Under the pieces are notes generated by a model. It was not told the origin of the DNA. It saw only the letters and a program-made list of their open reading frames with translations, and did not search any database. Made by a program: the position numbers and the translations under genes. DNA of 17,337 nucleotides from Paracoccaceae bacterium (GTDB lineage Bacteria; Pseudomonadota; Alphaproteobacteria; Rhodobacterales; Rhodobacteraceae): contig JAASTF010000037.1 of NCBI GenBank assembly GCA_021767525.1, positions 1-17,337 on the forward strand, written 5' to 3'. This document shows positions 7,052 to 13,460 of this stretch, piece by piece (the stretch's first letter is position 1; each line of letters starts with the position of its first letter).

Positions 7052-7067
7052 TGGTTAACTGTAACCA
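7052..7067. promoter_or_regulatory. Small palindrome touching a ribosome binding site
   Basis: TGGTTA and TAACCA flank a 4-base loop. On the minus strand the right arm ends on the first base before the AGGAGG site of the two-helix membrane protein gene. It could fold in the mRNA next to the ribosome binding site or be an operator. The stem is only six pairs and AT-rich, so significance is uncertain. Confidence 0.3.
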
Positions 7068-7136
7068 CAGGTTGACCATGAAATCGGGCAGCATTGCGGC
7101 ATTCCCGCGGAATTGCAGGGTCAATCGGCCCGCCCC

Positions 7137-7165
7137 TTGCCACGCCGGGCGATCCGGTGTATCCG
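7137..7165 (+). promoter_or_regulatory. Candidate promoter of the rpsF operon
   Basis: TTGCCA (7137-7142) and TATCCG (7160-7165) are separated by 17 bases and lie about 105 bases upstream of rpsF. The -35 element is good and the -10 element is moderate. It is the best plus-strand candidate in the 233-base gap between the divergent membrane protein gene and rpsF. A leader of about 100 bases would leave room for autoregulation, for which I see no defined structure. Confidence 0.35.
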
Positions 7166-7271
7166 CCCCCATCCTTTCCGCAAGTTTTCCGGAACGGCGC
7201 AGTCTCTCGTGCGGGGTCGCGGAAAGGTTTGGCCCCGCTATGAAATGCGCATGATAAAAACAGGAGTGCAC

Positions 7272-7625
7272 ATGCCGCTTTACGAGCATGTATTCATCTC
7301 GCGTCAGGACCTGTCCAACGCGCAGGCCGAGGGCCTTATCGAACATTTCAGCACCGTGCTTTCGGACAACGGCGGCAAGGTCGTCGACACCGAGTACTGG
7401 GGCGTCAAGACGATGGCCTACAAGATCAACAAGAACCGCAAGGGCCACTATGCCTTTCTGAAGACCGACGCGCCCGCGCCGGCCGTTCAGGAAATGGAGC
7501 GCCTGATGCGTCTGCATGACGACGTGATGCGCGTCATGACCATCAAGGTCGACGAGCACGAAGAAGGCCCGTCGGTGCAGATGCAGAAAAAAGACGACCG
7601 TGGCGACCGCCGCGAGCGTCGTTGA
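7272..7625 (+). CDS. rpsF: 30S ribosomal protein S6
   Basis: This 117-residue protein of the small subunit platform pairs with S18 in binding the central domain of 16S rRNA. It starts with the typical MPLYEHVFI strand and contains the GGKVVDTEYWG and YKINKNRKGHYAF segments, and it ends in a basic, charged tail (KKDDRGDRRERR). The ATG at 7272 follows an AGGAGTGCAC site. An in-frame upstream extension to 7113 has no family support. It heads the conserved rpsF-rpsR-rplI operon; rpsR starts 29 bases after its stop codon. Confidence 0.97.
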   Translation: MPLYEHVFISRQDLSNAQAEGLIEHFSTVLSDNGGKVVDTEYWGVKTMAYKINKNRKGHYAFLKTDAPAPAVQEMERLMRLHDDVMRVMTIKVDEHEEGPSVQMQKKDDRGDRRERR

Positions 7626-7654
7626 TCAATCGCCTGAAGAAAAGGACATAACCC

Positions 7655-7882
7655 ATGGCCGCAAAACCGTTTTTCCGCCGCCGCAAGGTCTGCCCGTTCT
7701 CGGGCGACAACGCGCCCAAGATCGACTACAAGGATACCCGCCTGCTGCAGCGCTATATCAGCGAGCGTGGCAAGATCGTGCCCTCGCGCATCACCGCCGT
7801 ATCCGCCAAGAAGCAGCGTGAACTGGCCCGCGCGATCAAGCGCGCGCGCTTCCTCGCCCTGCTGCCCTACGCCGTGAAGTAA
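7655..7882 (+). CDS. rpsR: 30S ribosomal protein S18
   Basis: This 75-residue basic protein binds 16S rRNA together with S6 on the platform of the small subunit. It carries the family pattern FRRRKVCPFSGDN, followed by IDYKDTRLLQRYISERGKI and the C-terminal KRARFLALLPY. Length is standard. The ATG is preceded by an AAGGA site, and rplI begins 12 bases after its stop codon, so translation of the three genes is probably coordinated. Confidence 0.98.
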   Translation: MAAKPFFRRRKVCPFSGDNAPKIDYKDTRLLQRYISERGKIVPSRITAVSAKKQRELARAIKRARFLALLPYAVK

Positions 7883-7894
7883 GGAGAAAGCACA

Positions 7895-8524
7895 ATGCAA
7901 GTCATCCTGCTGGAACGCGTGGCCAAGCTGGGCCAGATGGGCGACGTTGTCGACGTCAAGCCCGGCTTCGCGCGCAACTACCTGCTGCTGCAGAAGAAGG
8001 CGCTGGTTGCCTCGGACGAAAACATCAAGTCGTTCGAAGACCAGAAAGCGCAACTGGAGGCCCGCAACCTGGAAACCCGCAAAGAGGCCGAGGCCCTGGG
8101 CGAAAAGCTGCACGGTCAGCAATTCGTCGTGATTCGCCAGGCATCGGACGGCGGCAACCTGTATGGCTCGGTCACCACCCGTGACGCCGCCCAGGTCGCC
8201 ACCGAAGAGGGCTTCTCGATCGACCGCAAGCAGGTCATCATCCGCACGCCCATCAAGGAACTGGGCCTGCACGAGGTCGAGGTGCACCTGCACCCCGAGG
8301 TGATGGTCGTCATGACGCTGAACGTCGCCCGCTCGCCCGAAGAGGCCGAGTTGCAGGCGTCGGGCAAGTCGATCCAGGACGCAGCCGCCGAAGAAGAGGC
8401 CGCCGCCGAATACGAGATCGCGGAACTGTTCGAAGACATCGGCTCGGCCGCGTCGGACGACGAAGACCTGGCCCCGGTCGCCGAAGCTGTCGGCGAAGAG
8501 GTGGACAGCGACGACGACACCTAA
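7895..8524 (+). CDS. rplI: 50S ribosomal protein L9 with acidic C-terminal extension
   Basis: This 209-residue protein has a complete L9 core in residues 1-146: the N-terminal domain MQVILLERVAKLGQMGDVV with VKPGFARNYLL, the long connecting helix (about 40-75), and the C-terminal rRNA-binding domain. L9 spans the large subunit near the L1 stalk and helps maintain reading frame. Residues 147-209 are an added tail with 23 acidic residues and one lysine, ending in DSDDDT. The usual family length is near 150. The reading frame carries straight through the tail without a shift. I recall long L9 proteins in Rhodobacteraceae, so this is probably lineage-typical. It is the last gene of the operon, with the terminator 24 bases further on. 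Confidence 0.97.
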   Translation: MQVILLERVAKLGQMGDVVDVKPGFARNYLLLQKKALVASDENIKSFEDQKAQLEARNLETRKEAEALGEKLHGQQFVVIRQASDGGNLYGSVTTRDAAQVATEEGFSIDRKQVIIRTPIKELGLHEVEVHLHPEVMVVMTLNVARSPEEAELQASGKSIQDAAAEEEAAAEYEIAELFEDIGSAASDDEDLAPVAEAVGEEVDSDDDT

Positions 8525-8547
8525 GTCGCGCCGCAAGTCACAAGATC

Positions 8548-8584
8548 AAAGGCCGCGCCGGGTGCCCCCGGCGCGGCCTTTTCC
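8548..8584 (+). terminator. Intrinsic terminator of rpsF-rpsR-rplI
   Basis: A perfect 15-bp stem (8548-8562 pairing with 8567-8581) with a 4-base loop is followed by a short T run that includes 8579-8582. It starts 24 bases after the rplI stop. The left arm begins with AAA, so on the minus strand it also ends in TTT. It may therefore stop transcription of the converging DUF1330-like gene, whose stop codon is only 13 bases away. Confidence 0.93.
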
Positions 8585-8596
8585 TTTGGCCCTGCC

Positions 8597-9013
8597 CTAT
8601 TCGCCGAAATTGCCGCCCAGATCCAGCGGCGCCATCCGCACCAGCCGGCTGTCGGCCACGGCAGCCTGCCGATGCTCCATCGCGCGGCGATAGTCGGGGT
8701 CTTTCAGCATGTCGGCAAAGGCGCCGGGGCTGGGATATTCCGCGATGAAGCACAGATCCCACGCCTCGTCACCCGGGCCGATCAGCATCTGTTCCATCTT
8801 GCCGCGCCAGACGATGCGCCCACCCAGCCGCTGGAACACCGGCGCGCTGTCGCGGCCATAGGCGGCATAGGCCTCGGCCCCCGTGGCCTGGCGGCCGTCC
8901 TCGTATTGCGCCTGGTCGCGCAGCTTGACCAGGTTCAGCATATGGATGGGTCCGGGCCGGTCGTTATCGCGGAACTTGCGGAAATCTTCGGATGTGAATG
9001 ACGTGTGGCTCAT
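8597..9013 (-). CDS. DUF1330-like small protein
   Basis: This 138-residue soluble protein looks like the DUF1330 family, dimeric ferredoxin-like-fold (alpha/beta barrel) proteins of unknown function. The pattern visible is GPIHMLNLVKLR near residues 21-32, AYAAYGRDSAPVFQRLGGRIVWRG in the middle, then WDLCFIAEYPSPGAFADML and DPDYRRAMEHRQAAVADSRL. The spacing of strands and helices and the EYPS followed by a helix match that family as I know it. The ATG at 9011-9013 has a strong AGGGAGGACAGC site. It is a single-gene unit between two terminators. No substrate can be suggested. Confidence 0.8.
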   Translation of the reverse strand: MSHTSFTSEDFRKFRDNDRPGPIHMLNLVKLRDQAQYEDGRQATGAEAYAAYGRDSAPVFQRLGGRIVWRGKMEQMLIGPGDEAWDLCFIAEYPSPGAFADMLKDPDYRRAMEHRQAAVADSRLVRMAPLDLGGNFGE

Positions 9014-9080
9014 GCTGTCCTCCCTTTCGGGGCAAGTCAGCAGGCATGGCGCGCATAGGTCAAGCCATGACGCGGCGACG

Positions 9081-9110
9081 AAAAAGGGCCGCTCCGGCGG
9101 GACGGCCCTT
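9081..9110 (-). terminator. Intrinsic terminator of tig
   Basis: On the minus strand AAGGGCCGTCC pairs with GGA and CGGCCCTT around a GGCG-type loop with one bulged base. A TTTTT run (plus 9081-9085) follows. It sits about 25 bases after the tig stop codon and upstream of the DUF1330-like gene, isolating the two genes. The outer stem AAGGGCCG is the same as in the yceI terminator. Confidence 0.85.
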
Positions 9111-9135
9111 GTGATGCTGCGCCCGAGGTGGGCGA

Positions 9136-10470
9136 TTATTCTTCGTCCAGCGCCTCGACGGCTTTTTCCAGATCGGCCTTGGACACTTCTTTCTCGGTCA
9201 CGTCGGCCTGCTCCAGCACGTGATCCACGACCTTGTCTTCAAAGATCGGGGCACGCAGCTGCTGCTGCATTTCCTGGTTCTGCTGGATGAATTCGAAGAA
9301 CTGGCGCTCCTGGCCCGGATACTGGCGGGCCTGGTTCATGATCGCCTGGGTCATCTCGGCGTCGGTCACCTCGACCTCGTTCTTGCGGCCGATTTCGGCA
9401 AGAAGCAGGCCCAGGCGCACGCGGCGCTCGGCCAGTTTGTTGTGCTCGTCCGTGGGCTCGATCTCGCCGTGGTTGTGGTCGTGGACCTCGGGGTTGTCCT
9501 CGTGCCAGAGCTGGTGCGCGATCTGCTTGGCCTCGGCCTCGACCAGGGTCGGGGGCAGGTCGAATTTCACGGCCTCGTCCAGCTGATCCAGCAGCGCGCG
9601 CTTGACCACCGCGCGGGCGGCGCCGGCATATTCGGCCTCCAGACGCTCGGAAATCTGGGCCTTCAGCGCGTCCAGATCCTCGGCACCGTATTTCTTGGCC
9701 AGCTCGTCGTCGATTTCGGCGGCCTTGGGCGCCTTGACGTCCTTGACGGTGCATTCGAACACCGCCGGCTTGCCCTTGAGGTTTTCCGCGCCGTAATCGT
9801 CGGGGAAAGTCACCTCGACGTTCTTTTCGTCACCGGCCTTCACACCGACCAGCTGCTCTTCGAAGCCGGGGATGAACGACCCCGAGCCCAGCACCAGCGG
9901 GTAATCCTCGGCCGCGCCGCCCTCGAACGGTTCACCATCGACCTTGCCGACGAAATCGATCACGACCTGGTCGCCATCCTTGGCCTTGCTGCCCTTCTTG
10001 CGGCTTTCGAAATCCTGCACGTTCTCGGCCAGGCTTTCCAGCGCCTCGGTCACAGCGGCGTCGTCGGGTTTGACGACCATCCGCTCCAGCTTGATCTTGC
10101 CCAGGTCGGGTTCGGGAATTTCGGGCAGCGCCTCGTAGGTCATGGTGACCTTCACGTCGTCGCCTTCTTTCCAGTTCTCGCCATCGACCATTTCCACGGC
10201 CGGCTGCAGCGCCGGGCGGTCGCCCGTTTTTTCGAAATGCTCGGACATGGCGCCATCGACGGCTTCCTGCATCGCTTCGCCCAGCAGGCGCTGGCCGAAC
10301 TGCTTTTTCAGCAGCGCCATCGGCACCTTGCCCTTGCGAAAGCCCTTCATCTCGATCTCGGGCTGGGCTTCGGCCAGTTTCTCGTTGACCTTGGCATCCA
10401 GTTCGTCGGCGGTCACGGTGATTTCGTAGCCGCGCTTGAGGCCGTCGTTCAGGGTCTCGGTGACTTGCAT
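9136..10470 (-). CDS. tig: Trigger factor, ribosome-associated chaperone and peptidyl-prolyl isomerase
   Basis: This 444-residue chaperone binds L23 at the ribosome exit tunnel and shields nascent chains. The ribosome-binding signature GFRKGKVP is at residues 43-50. The FKBP-type isomerase domain runs from about residue 160 to 245 (GDQVVIDFVGKVDGEPFEGG through LGSGSFIPGFEEQLVG). The helical C-terminal chaperone domain follows and ends in a glutamate-rich tail. The ATG at 10468-10470 is chosen because MQVTETLNDGLKR is the canonical beginning and GAGGACAAAA provides the ribosome binding site. The frame is open upstream but unsupported. A hairpin (10492-10514) lies in the leader and a promoter candidate lies beyond it. 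It forms a single-gene unit with its own terminator and diverges from the rhodanese operon. Confidence 0.97.
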   Translation of the reverse strand: MQVTETLNDGLKRGYEITVTADELDAKVNEKLAEAQPEIEMKGFRKGKVPMALLKKQFGQRLLGEAMQEAVDGAMSEHFEKTGDRPALQPAVEMVDGENWKEGDDVKVTMTYEALPEIPEPDLGKIKLERMVVKPDDAAVTEALESLAENVQDFESRKKGSKAKDGDQVVIDFVGKVDGEPFEGGAAEDYPLVLGSGSFIPGFEEQLVGVKAGDEKNVEVTFPDDYGAENLKGKPAVFECTVKDVKAPKAAEIDDELAKKYGAEDLDALKAQISERLEAEYAGAARAVVKRALLDQLDEAVKFDLPPTLVEAEAKQIAHQLWHEDNPEVHDHNHGEIEPTDEHNKLAERRVRLGLLLAEIGRKNEVEVTDAEMTQAIMNQARQYPGQERQFFEFIQQNQEMQQQLRAPIFEDKVVDHVLEQADVTEKEVSKADLEKAVEALDEE

Positions 10471-10491
10471 TTTTGTCCTCGCATAAGCTGA

Positions 10492-10514
10492 CAGGCCGCC
10501 CGGATGGCGGCCTG
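10492..10514 (-). promoter_or_regulatory. Stem-loop in the tig 5' leader
   Basis: A perfect 9-bp stem, CAGGCCGCC (10492-10500) and GGCGGCCTG (10506-10514), has a 5-base loop. It sits 22 bases upstream of the tig start codon and just downstream of the predicted promoter. No T run follows it on the minus strand. It could stabilise the mRNA 5' end or affect translation. Confidence 0.55.
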
Positions 10515-10528
10515 AAGAAATTTGCGCC

Positions 10529-10557
10529 TTACTAGGCTGCGTATCAAAGGGGATCAA
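10529..10557 (-). promoter_or_regulatory. Candidate promoter of tig
   Basis: On the minus strand TTGATC (10552-10557) and TAGTAA (10529-10534) are spaced by 17 bases. They lie about 60 bases upstream of the tig start codon. The -35 match is fair and the -10 match is weak, but the position and spacing are right. Confidence 0.35.
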
Positions 10558-10684
10558 CCCTGATTCTGCGCGCAGGCGGCCAGCCACTCGGCGGCACCGC
10601 GCAGCAGCGACGCGCCAGGTGAAAAAAGGATGCGCGTTCCATGTCTGCGGGCGCGCGAAAACGGGCGTTTCGCCGGGCGGCCCG

Positions 10685-10718
10685 CAACAGGCACGCCGTT
10701 CGCGCCACGCGCCTGTTG
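10685..10718. promoter_or_regulatory. Inverted repeat upstream of the rhodanese operon
   Basis: CAACAGGC (10685-10692) and GCCTGTTG (10711-10718) form a perfect 8-bp dyad with an 18-base spacer, about 115 bases upstream of the rhodanese start. It could be an operator for a dimeric regulator of the sulfur genes. No regulator gene is adjacent and no promoter is obvious beside it. Confidence 0.35.
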
Positions 10719-10832
10719 GATAGATGAACGGTCGCCCGTCCTGCGCCTTGCGCGCGGCCTGCGCGCTGGACGCCCCGCGCCCCTGCTCCCATATCCGGCG
10801 AAAGGCACATGGACATCGAAAGGATCGTCGAC

Positions 10833-11807
10833 ATGCAACGCACCGCCGCTTTCGCTTTTGCCGCGACCGCCGCGCTTGGCCTGACCGCCAGCCTTGCCCT
10901 GGCGCAGGACACCCCGCTTGGCCCGCTGGTCAGTCCGGCACAGTTGAAATCCGCGCTTGAGGCCGGCACGGTTCAGGTGATCGACATTCGCGCCCCCGGC
11001 TTGCCCGAAAAGGACGGCGAGGCGCCCGCAGCCTATGCGGCCGGGCATCTGCCCGGCGCAGTCAATGCGCCCTATGGCAAGTTTCGCGGTCCCAAGGACA
11101 ATCCCGGCCAGGTGCCCGACGCCGCCAGCCTGACGCAGCTGTATCGCGGGCTGGGCCTGACGCAGGATGCGCCGGTCGTCATTACCTATGCCGGCAAGGA
11201 CGCCACCGATTTCGGCGCGGCCGCGCGTGTATACTGGACGCTGAAATCCACCGGGTTCCAGGATATCTCGATCCTGAACGGCGGGGTCGCGGCCTGGACC
11301 AAGGCGGGCGAGCCCCTGGTGACCGACACGCCCGCGCCGCAGCCCAGCACGATCGAGGTGTCGTTCTCGGATCAGTGGATGGCTACCGCCGAGGATGTGC
11401 AGGCCGCGATCGACAGCGATGCCGACGAGCTGCTGCTGGATGCGCGGCCCGAAAGTTTCTGGAAAGGGAACAAGGCCCATGACGCGGCCGCCCGGCCCGG
11501 CACCCTGCCCCAGTCGCGCTATTTCGAACATGCCGGTTGGTTCAGCGATGGCCCCGCGATCGTCGATGCCGCCGCCGCGCGCCGCCTGGCGCAGGAAAAC
11601 GGCCTGACCGGCGCGCCCGAGCTTATCAGCTTTTGCAACACCGGGCACTGGGCCGCGACCAACTGGTTCGCGTTGAGCGAGCTGGCGGGGCTGGAAAACG
11701 TCAAGCTTTACCCGGAATCGATGGTGGGCTGGTCGAACGCGGGCCGCGAGATGGCCAATGTGCCCGGGCCGATCCGCTATTTGTGGAACCAGATTTTCGG
11801 CGGCTGA
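10833..11807 (+). CDS. Exported tandem-domain rhodanese (thiosulfate sulfurtransferase family)
   Basis: This 324-residue protein has a signal peptide (residues 1 to about 24, cleavage likely at LALA|Q) and two rhodanese domains. The first (about 35-170) keeps VQVIDIRAPG and AGHLPGAVNAPYG, but its cysteine position is Ala120 (ITYAGKD), so it is catalytically silent, as is usual in two-domain rhodaneses. The second (about 185-315) has DARPESF and the active-site loop FCNTGHWAAT with Cys268, the only cysteine in the protein. It should transfer sulfane sulfur, for example from thiosulfate, in the periplasm. I chose the ATG at 10833 because GAAAGG lies nine bases upstream and the signal peptide starts cleanly; the ATG at 10809 has only three bases after its AAAGG. 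It precedes the YeeE-family transporter gene by 24 bases. Confidence 0.93.
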   Translation: MQRTAAFAFAATAALGLTASLALAQDTPLGPLVSPAQLKSALEAGTVQVIDIRAPGLPEKDGEAPAAYAAGHLPGAVNAPYGKFRGPKDNPGQVPDAASLTQLYRGLGLTQDAPVVITYAGKDATDFGAAARVYWTLKSTGFQDISILNGGVAAWTKAGEPLVTDTPAPQPSTIEVSFSDQWMATAEDVQAAIDSDADELLLDARPESFWKGNKAHDAAARPGTLPQSRYFEHAGWFSDGPAIVDAAAARRLAQENGLTGAPELISFCNTGHWAATNWFALSELAGLENVKLYPESMVGWSNAGREMANVPGPIRYLWNQIFGG

Positions 11808-11831
11808 ACTACGCGCGCGGGGGGCGACAGA

Positions 11832-12974
11832 ATGACGGATCATACCCTGACGAACGGCCAGGCGGCGCCCGCCCGGGCGCCGCGCGCCTGGCCCCGGCGT
11901 AGCGCGTTGATTTTGGCGGGGCTGGCGGTTGTTTTCGCCGTCGCGGTGCTGGCCGGGGCGCGCTATGGGTTGCTGATGCTGATCGGTCTGGGCTTTGGCA
12001 TGGTGCTCGAAGGGTTGCGCTTTGGCTTTGCAGGGCCCTGGCGCGCGGTGATCCTGCGCCGCGATCCCAGCGCGACGCTGGCACAGCTTTTGTCGATCGG
12101 GCTGGTGGCGCTGGCGGCCTTTCCGCTGCTTGCCGGCAATGGCGGCGAACTGGTGGGCGCGCATGCACCCGTGGGCTTTGCCATGGTCGGCGGCGCGTTT
12201 GTCTTTGGCGCGGCGATGCAGGTGGTTCTGGGCTGCGGGTCCGGCACGTTGGTCAATGCGGGCAGCGGCAATCCCGTGGGCCTGCTGGCGCTGCCCTTTT
12301 TCGCCATCGGCAGCTTTTTCGGCGCCGATCACCTGCTGTGGTGGACCAGCCTTGGCACGGCGCCGATCGTGGTGTTGCAAGGCGTGTCGGGCCTGGCGAT
12401 CACCCTGGGCGCCCTGGCCGCCGTGGCAGCGCTGCTGATCGCGCGCGGGCCCCGCGGCGCATGGCGCCTGCCGCCACGGCTGATCGCTGCGGCGGTGCTG
12501 TTGGCAGCGCTGGCAGTGGCGCATCTGGCGGTGGCGGGCCAGCCTTGGGGCGTGGTCTATGGCCTGGGGCTTTGGGCAGCCAAAGGGGCCGTGGCCTTGG
12601 GCGCCGACCTTTCGGGCTCGGCCTTTTGGGGCACGGCGCAGCACGCGGCACAATTGCAATCCAGCGTTTTGACGGATGTGACCTCGTTGACCAATATCGG
12701 CATCATCCTGGGCGCGTTCGGAATCGCCGCCTGGCGCGGCGGGCTGGCACAACGGCTGCCCGACCTGCCGATGCGGGCCTGGATCGCGGCGGCGATTGCG
12801 GGGCTGCTGCTGGGCTATTCCTCGCGGCTGGCGTTCGGCTGCAACGTGGGCGCGCTGTTCAGCGGCATCTCGACCGGCAGCCTGCACGGCTGGGCCTGGT
12901 TCGCGGCGGCCTTCGCCGGATCGGTCCTGGGGGTGCGGCTGCGCGGGCCTCTGGGGCTGGAGGCACGGACATGA
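11832..12974 (+). CDS. YeeE/YedE family (TsuA-like) sulfur-compound transporter
   Basis: This 380-residue, very hydrophobic inner-membrane protein is of the YeeE/YedE family, whose characterised members import thiosulfate. Around nine membrane segments are visible after a basic N-terminus. Family motifs are GCGSGTLVNAGSG with Cys135 and FGCNVGALFSGISTGSLHGW with Cys337. These are the only cysteines. Their 202-residue spacing equals that of Cys91 and Cys293, the residues I recall as important in the Spirochaeta TsuA structure; the third cysteine of that protein appears absent here. The ATG at 11832 has a GGGGGCGACAGA site. It is co-oriented with the exported rhodanese upstream, and a 57-residue ORF overlaps its stop codon. 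Thiosulfate as the substrate is inferred from the family and from the rhodanese partner; selenium compounds have also been proposed for relatives. Confidence 0.9.
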   Translation: MTDHTLTNGQAAPARAPRAWPRRSALILAGLAVVFAVAVLAGARYGLLMLIGLGFGMVLEGLRFGFAGPWRAVILRRDPSATLAQLLSIGLVALAAFPLLAGNGGELVGAHAPVGFAMVGGAFVFGAAMQVVLGCGSGTLVNAGSGNPVGLLALPFFAIGSFFGADHLLWWTSLGTAPIVVLQGVSGLAITLGALAAVAALLIARGPRGAWRLPPRLIAAAVLLAALAVAHLAVAGQPWGVVYGLGLWAAKGAVALGADLSGSAFWGTAQHAAQLQSSVLTDVTSLTNIGIILGAFGIAAWRGGLAQRLPDLPMRAWIAAAIAGLLLGYSSRLAFGCNVGALFSGISTGSLHGWAWFAAAFAGSVLGVRLRGPLGLEART

Positions 12975-13144
12975 CCGGCACGCGCAAGATCACGGCCACG
13001 CTGGCGCTGGCCTTTCTGGTCGCTGTGCTGGCGCTGGACCTGGCGGCCGGCATCCGGCCCGATCCCTTTGCCGCCCCGCCGATCCTGGCCTTGGGGTCGG
13101 GTGCTGCGGCCAGCGGCGCGCATTGTTCGGCCCTGCCCGACTGA
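12971..13144 (+). CDS. Small single-helix membrane or secreted protein, 57 residues
   Basis: The ATG overlaps the stop of the transporter gene as ATGA, the classic arrangement for translational coupling. The product has a basic start (MTGTRKI), one hydrophobic stretch (about residues 6-27), a small residue-rich segment and a C-terminal HCSALPD with a single cysteine. It reads as a signal-anchor peptide with a short periplasmic tail. It is not recognised. As the third gene of the rhodanese-transporter unit it could be a small partner of the transporter or of the sulfurtransferase, but that is inference from position. The absence of an independent ribosome binding site other than coupling and its short length leave real doubt. 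Confidence 0.5.
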   Translation: MTGTRKITATLALAFLVAVLALDLAAGIRPDPFAAPPILALGSGAAASGAHCSALPD

Positions 13145-13145
13145 C

Positions 13146-13165
13146 GGCGCTGCCCCGGCGGCGCC
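13146..13165. terminator. GC-rich hairpin after the sulfur operon and beside tRNA-Leu
   Basis: An 8-bp stem with one G-T pair and a 4-base loop begins directly after the stop of the 57-residue ORF. It lies 10 bases beyond the tRNA 3' end on the other strand. Neither side has a T tract, so it would be a weak or factor-dependent terminator at most. Confidence 0.35.
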
Positions 13166-13175
13166 GAGAGAACGG

Positions 13176-13260
13176 TGGTGCGGGTGGAGGGACTTGAACC
13201 CCCACGCCTTGCGGCGCCAGAACCTAAATCTGGTGCGTCTACCAATTTCGCCACACCCGC
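13176..13260 (-). tRNA. tRNA-Leu (anticodon UAG)
   Basis: The minus strand folds as a complete 85-base tRNA with a long variable arm, as expected for leucine. The acceptor stem pairs GCGGGTG (13254-13260) with CACCCGC (13180-13186), followed by discriminator A and encoded CCA (13176-13178). The D arm carries TGGTAGAC. The anticodon arm CCAGA-TTTAGGT-TCTGG gives anticodon TAG, reading CUA and related leucine codons. The T arm holds GGTTCAAGTCC. It stands alone between the sulfur operon and the Hint gene. No integrase or duplicated tRNA end is visible beside it. Confidence 0.97.
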
Positions 13261-13278
13261 ATGTCGCCGGCCGGAATG

Positions 13279-13293
13279 CCCTTGTTTCAAGGG
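13279..13293. repeat. Small inverted repeat upstream of tRNA-Leu
   Basis: CCCTTG (13279-13284) and CAAGGG (13288-13293) form a 6-bp hairpin with a 3-base loop, about 20 bases from the mature tRNA 5' end on the minus strand. It may lie in the tRNA precursor leader or in its promoter. No other structure is evident in the 200-base gap up to the Hint gene. Confidence 0.35.
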
Positions 13294-13460
13294 GGCAATG
13301 CCCTGCGCCGCGCCGTCATAGCAAACCGCCGCGCGCGATGCGAGTGGAAAAAATTGTCTCGAAAAAGGTCCAACCCCAACCCAGAAAGGACGCGACACGG
13401 GCACATTTCTGCCTTAATGTGATGAAAAAACTGAGGCAGTAAAAAAGCAGGATTAAGCCC

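Larger units (their letters stand above)
10471..10832. other. Divergent intergenic region between tig and the rhodanese operon
   Basis: I see no convincing gene in these 362 bases. The region holds the tig leader hairpin, a tig promoter candidate and a long-loop inverted repeat (10685-10718). It also contains an alternative in-frame start for the rhodanese at 10809. A short minus-strand peptide near 10557-10625 (RGAAEWLAACAQ) looks gene-like. It could be the tail of a decayed gene, but no start or ribosome binding site supports it. Confidence 0.5.

Noticed and set aside
10557..10625. Minus-strand peptide ending RGAAEWLAACAQNQG that looks like a protein C-terminus
   Set aside because: It could be a decayed gene tail, but upstream sequence in the frame is noise and antisense to the rhodanese start. 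There is too little for a pseudogene call.
10809..10832. Earlier ATG for the exported rhodanese
   Set aside because: The AAAGG before it is only three bases away, and the eight added residues with acidic charges would spoil the signal peptide start.
10554..12887. Very long minus-strand open frame opposite the rhodanese and transporter genes
   Set aside because: It is antisense to two well-supported genes. Its translation is rich in Arg, Gln, Gly and His without domain patterns, and it has no ribosome binding site. High GC makes such shadows common.
13176..13260. tRNA-Leu as an integration site for a mobile element
   Set aside because: No integrase, no duplicated tRNA 3' segment and no composition shift are visible beside it.
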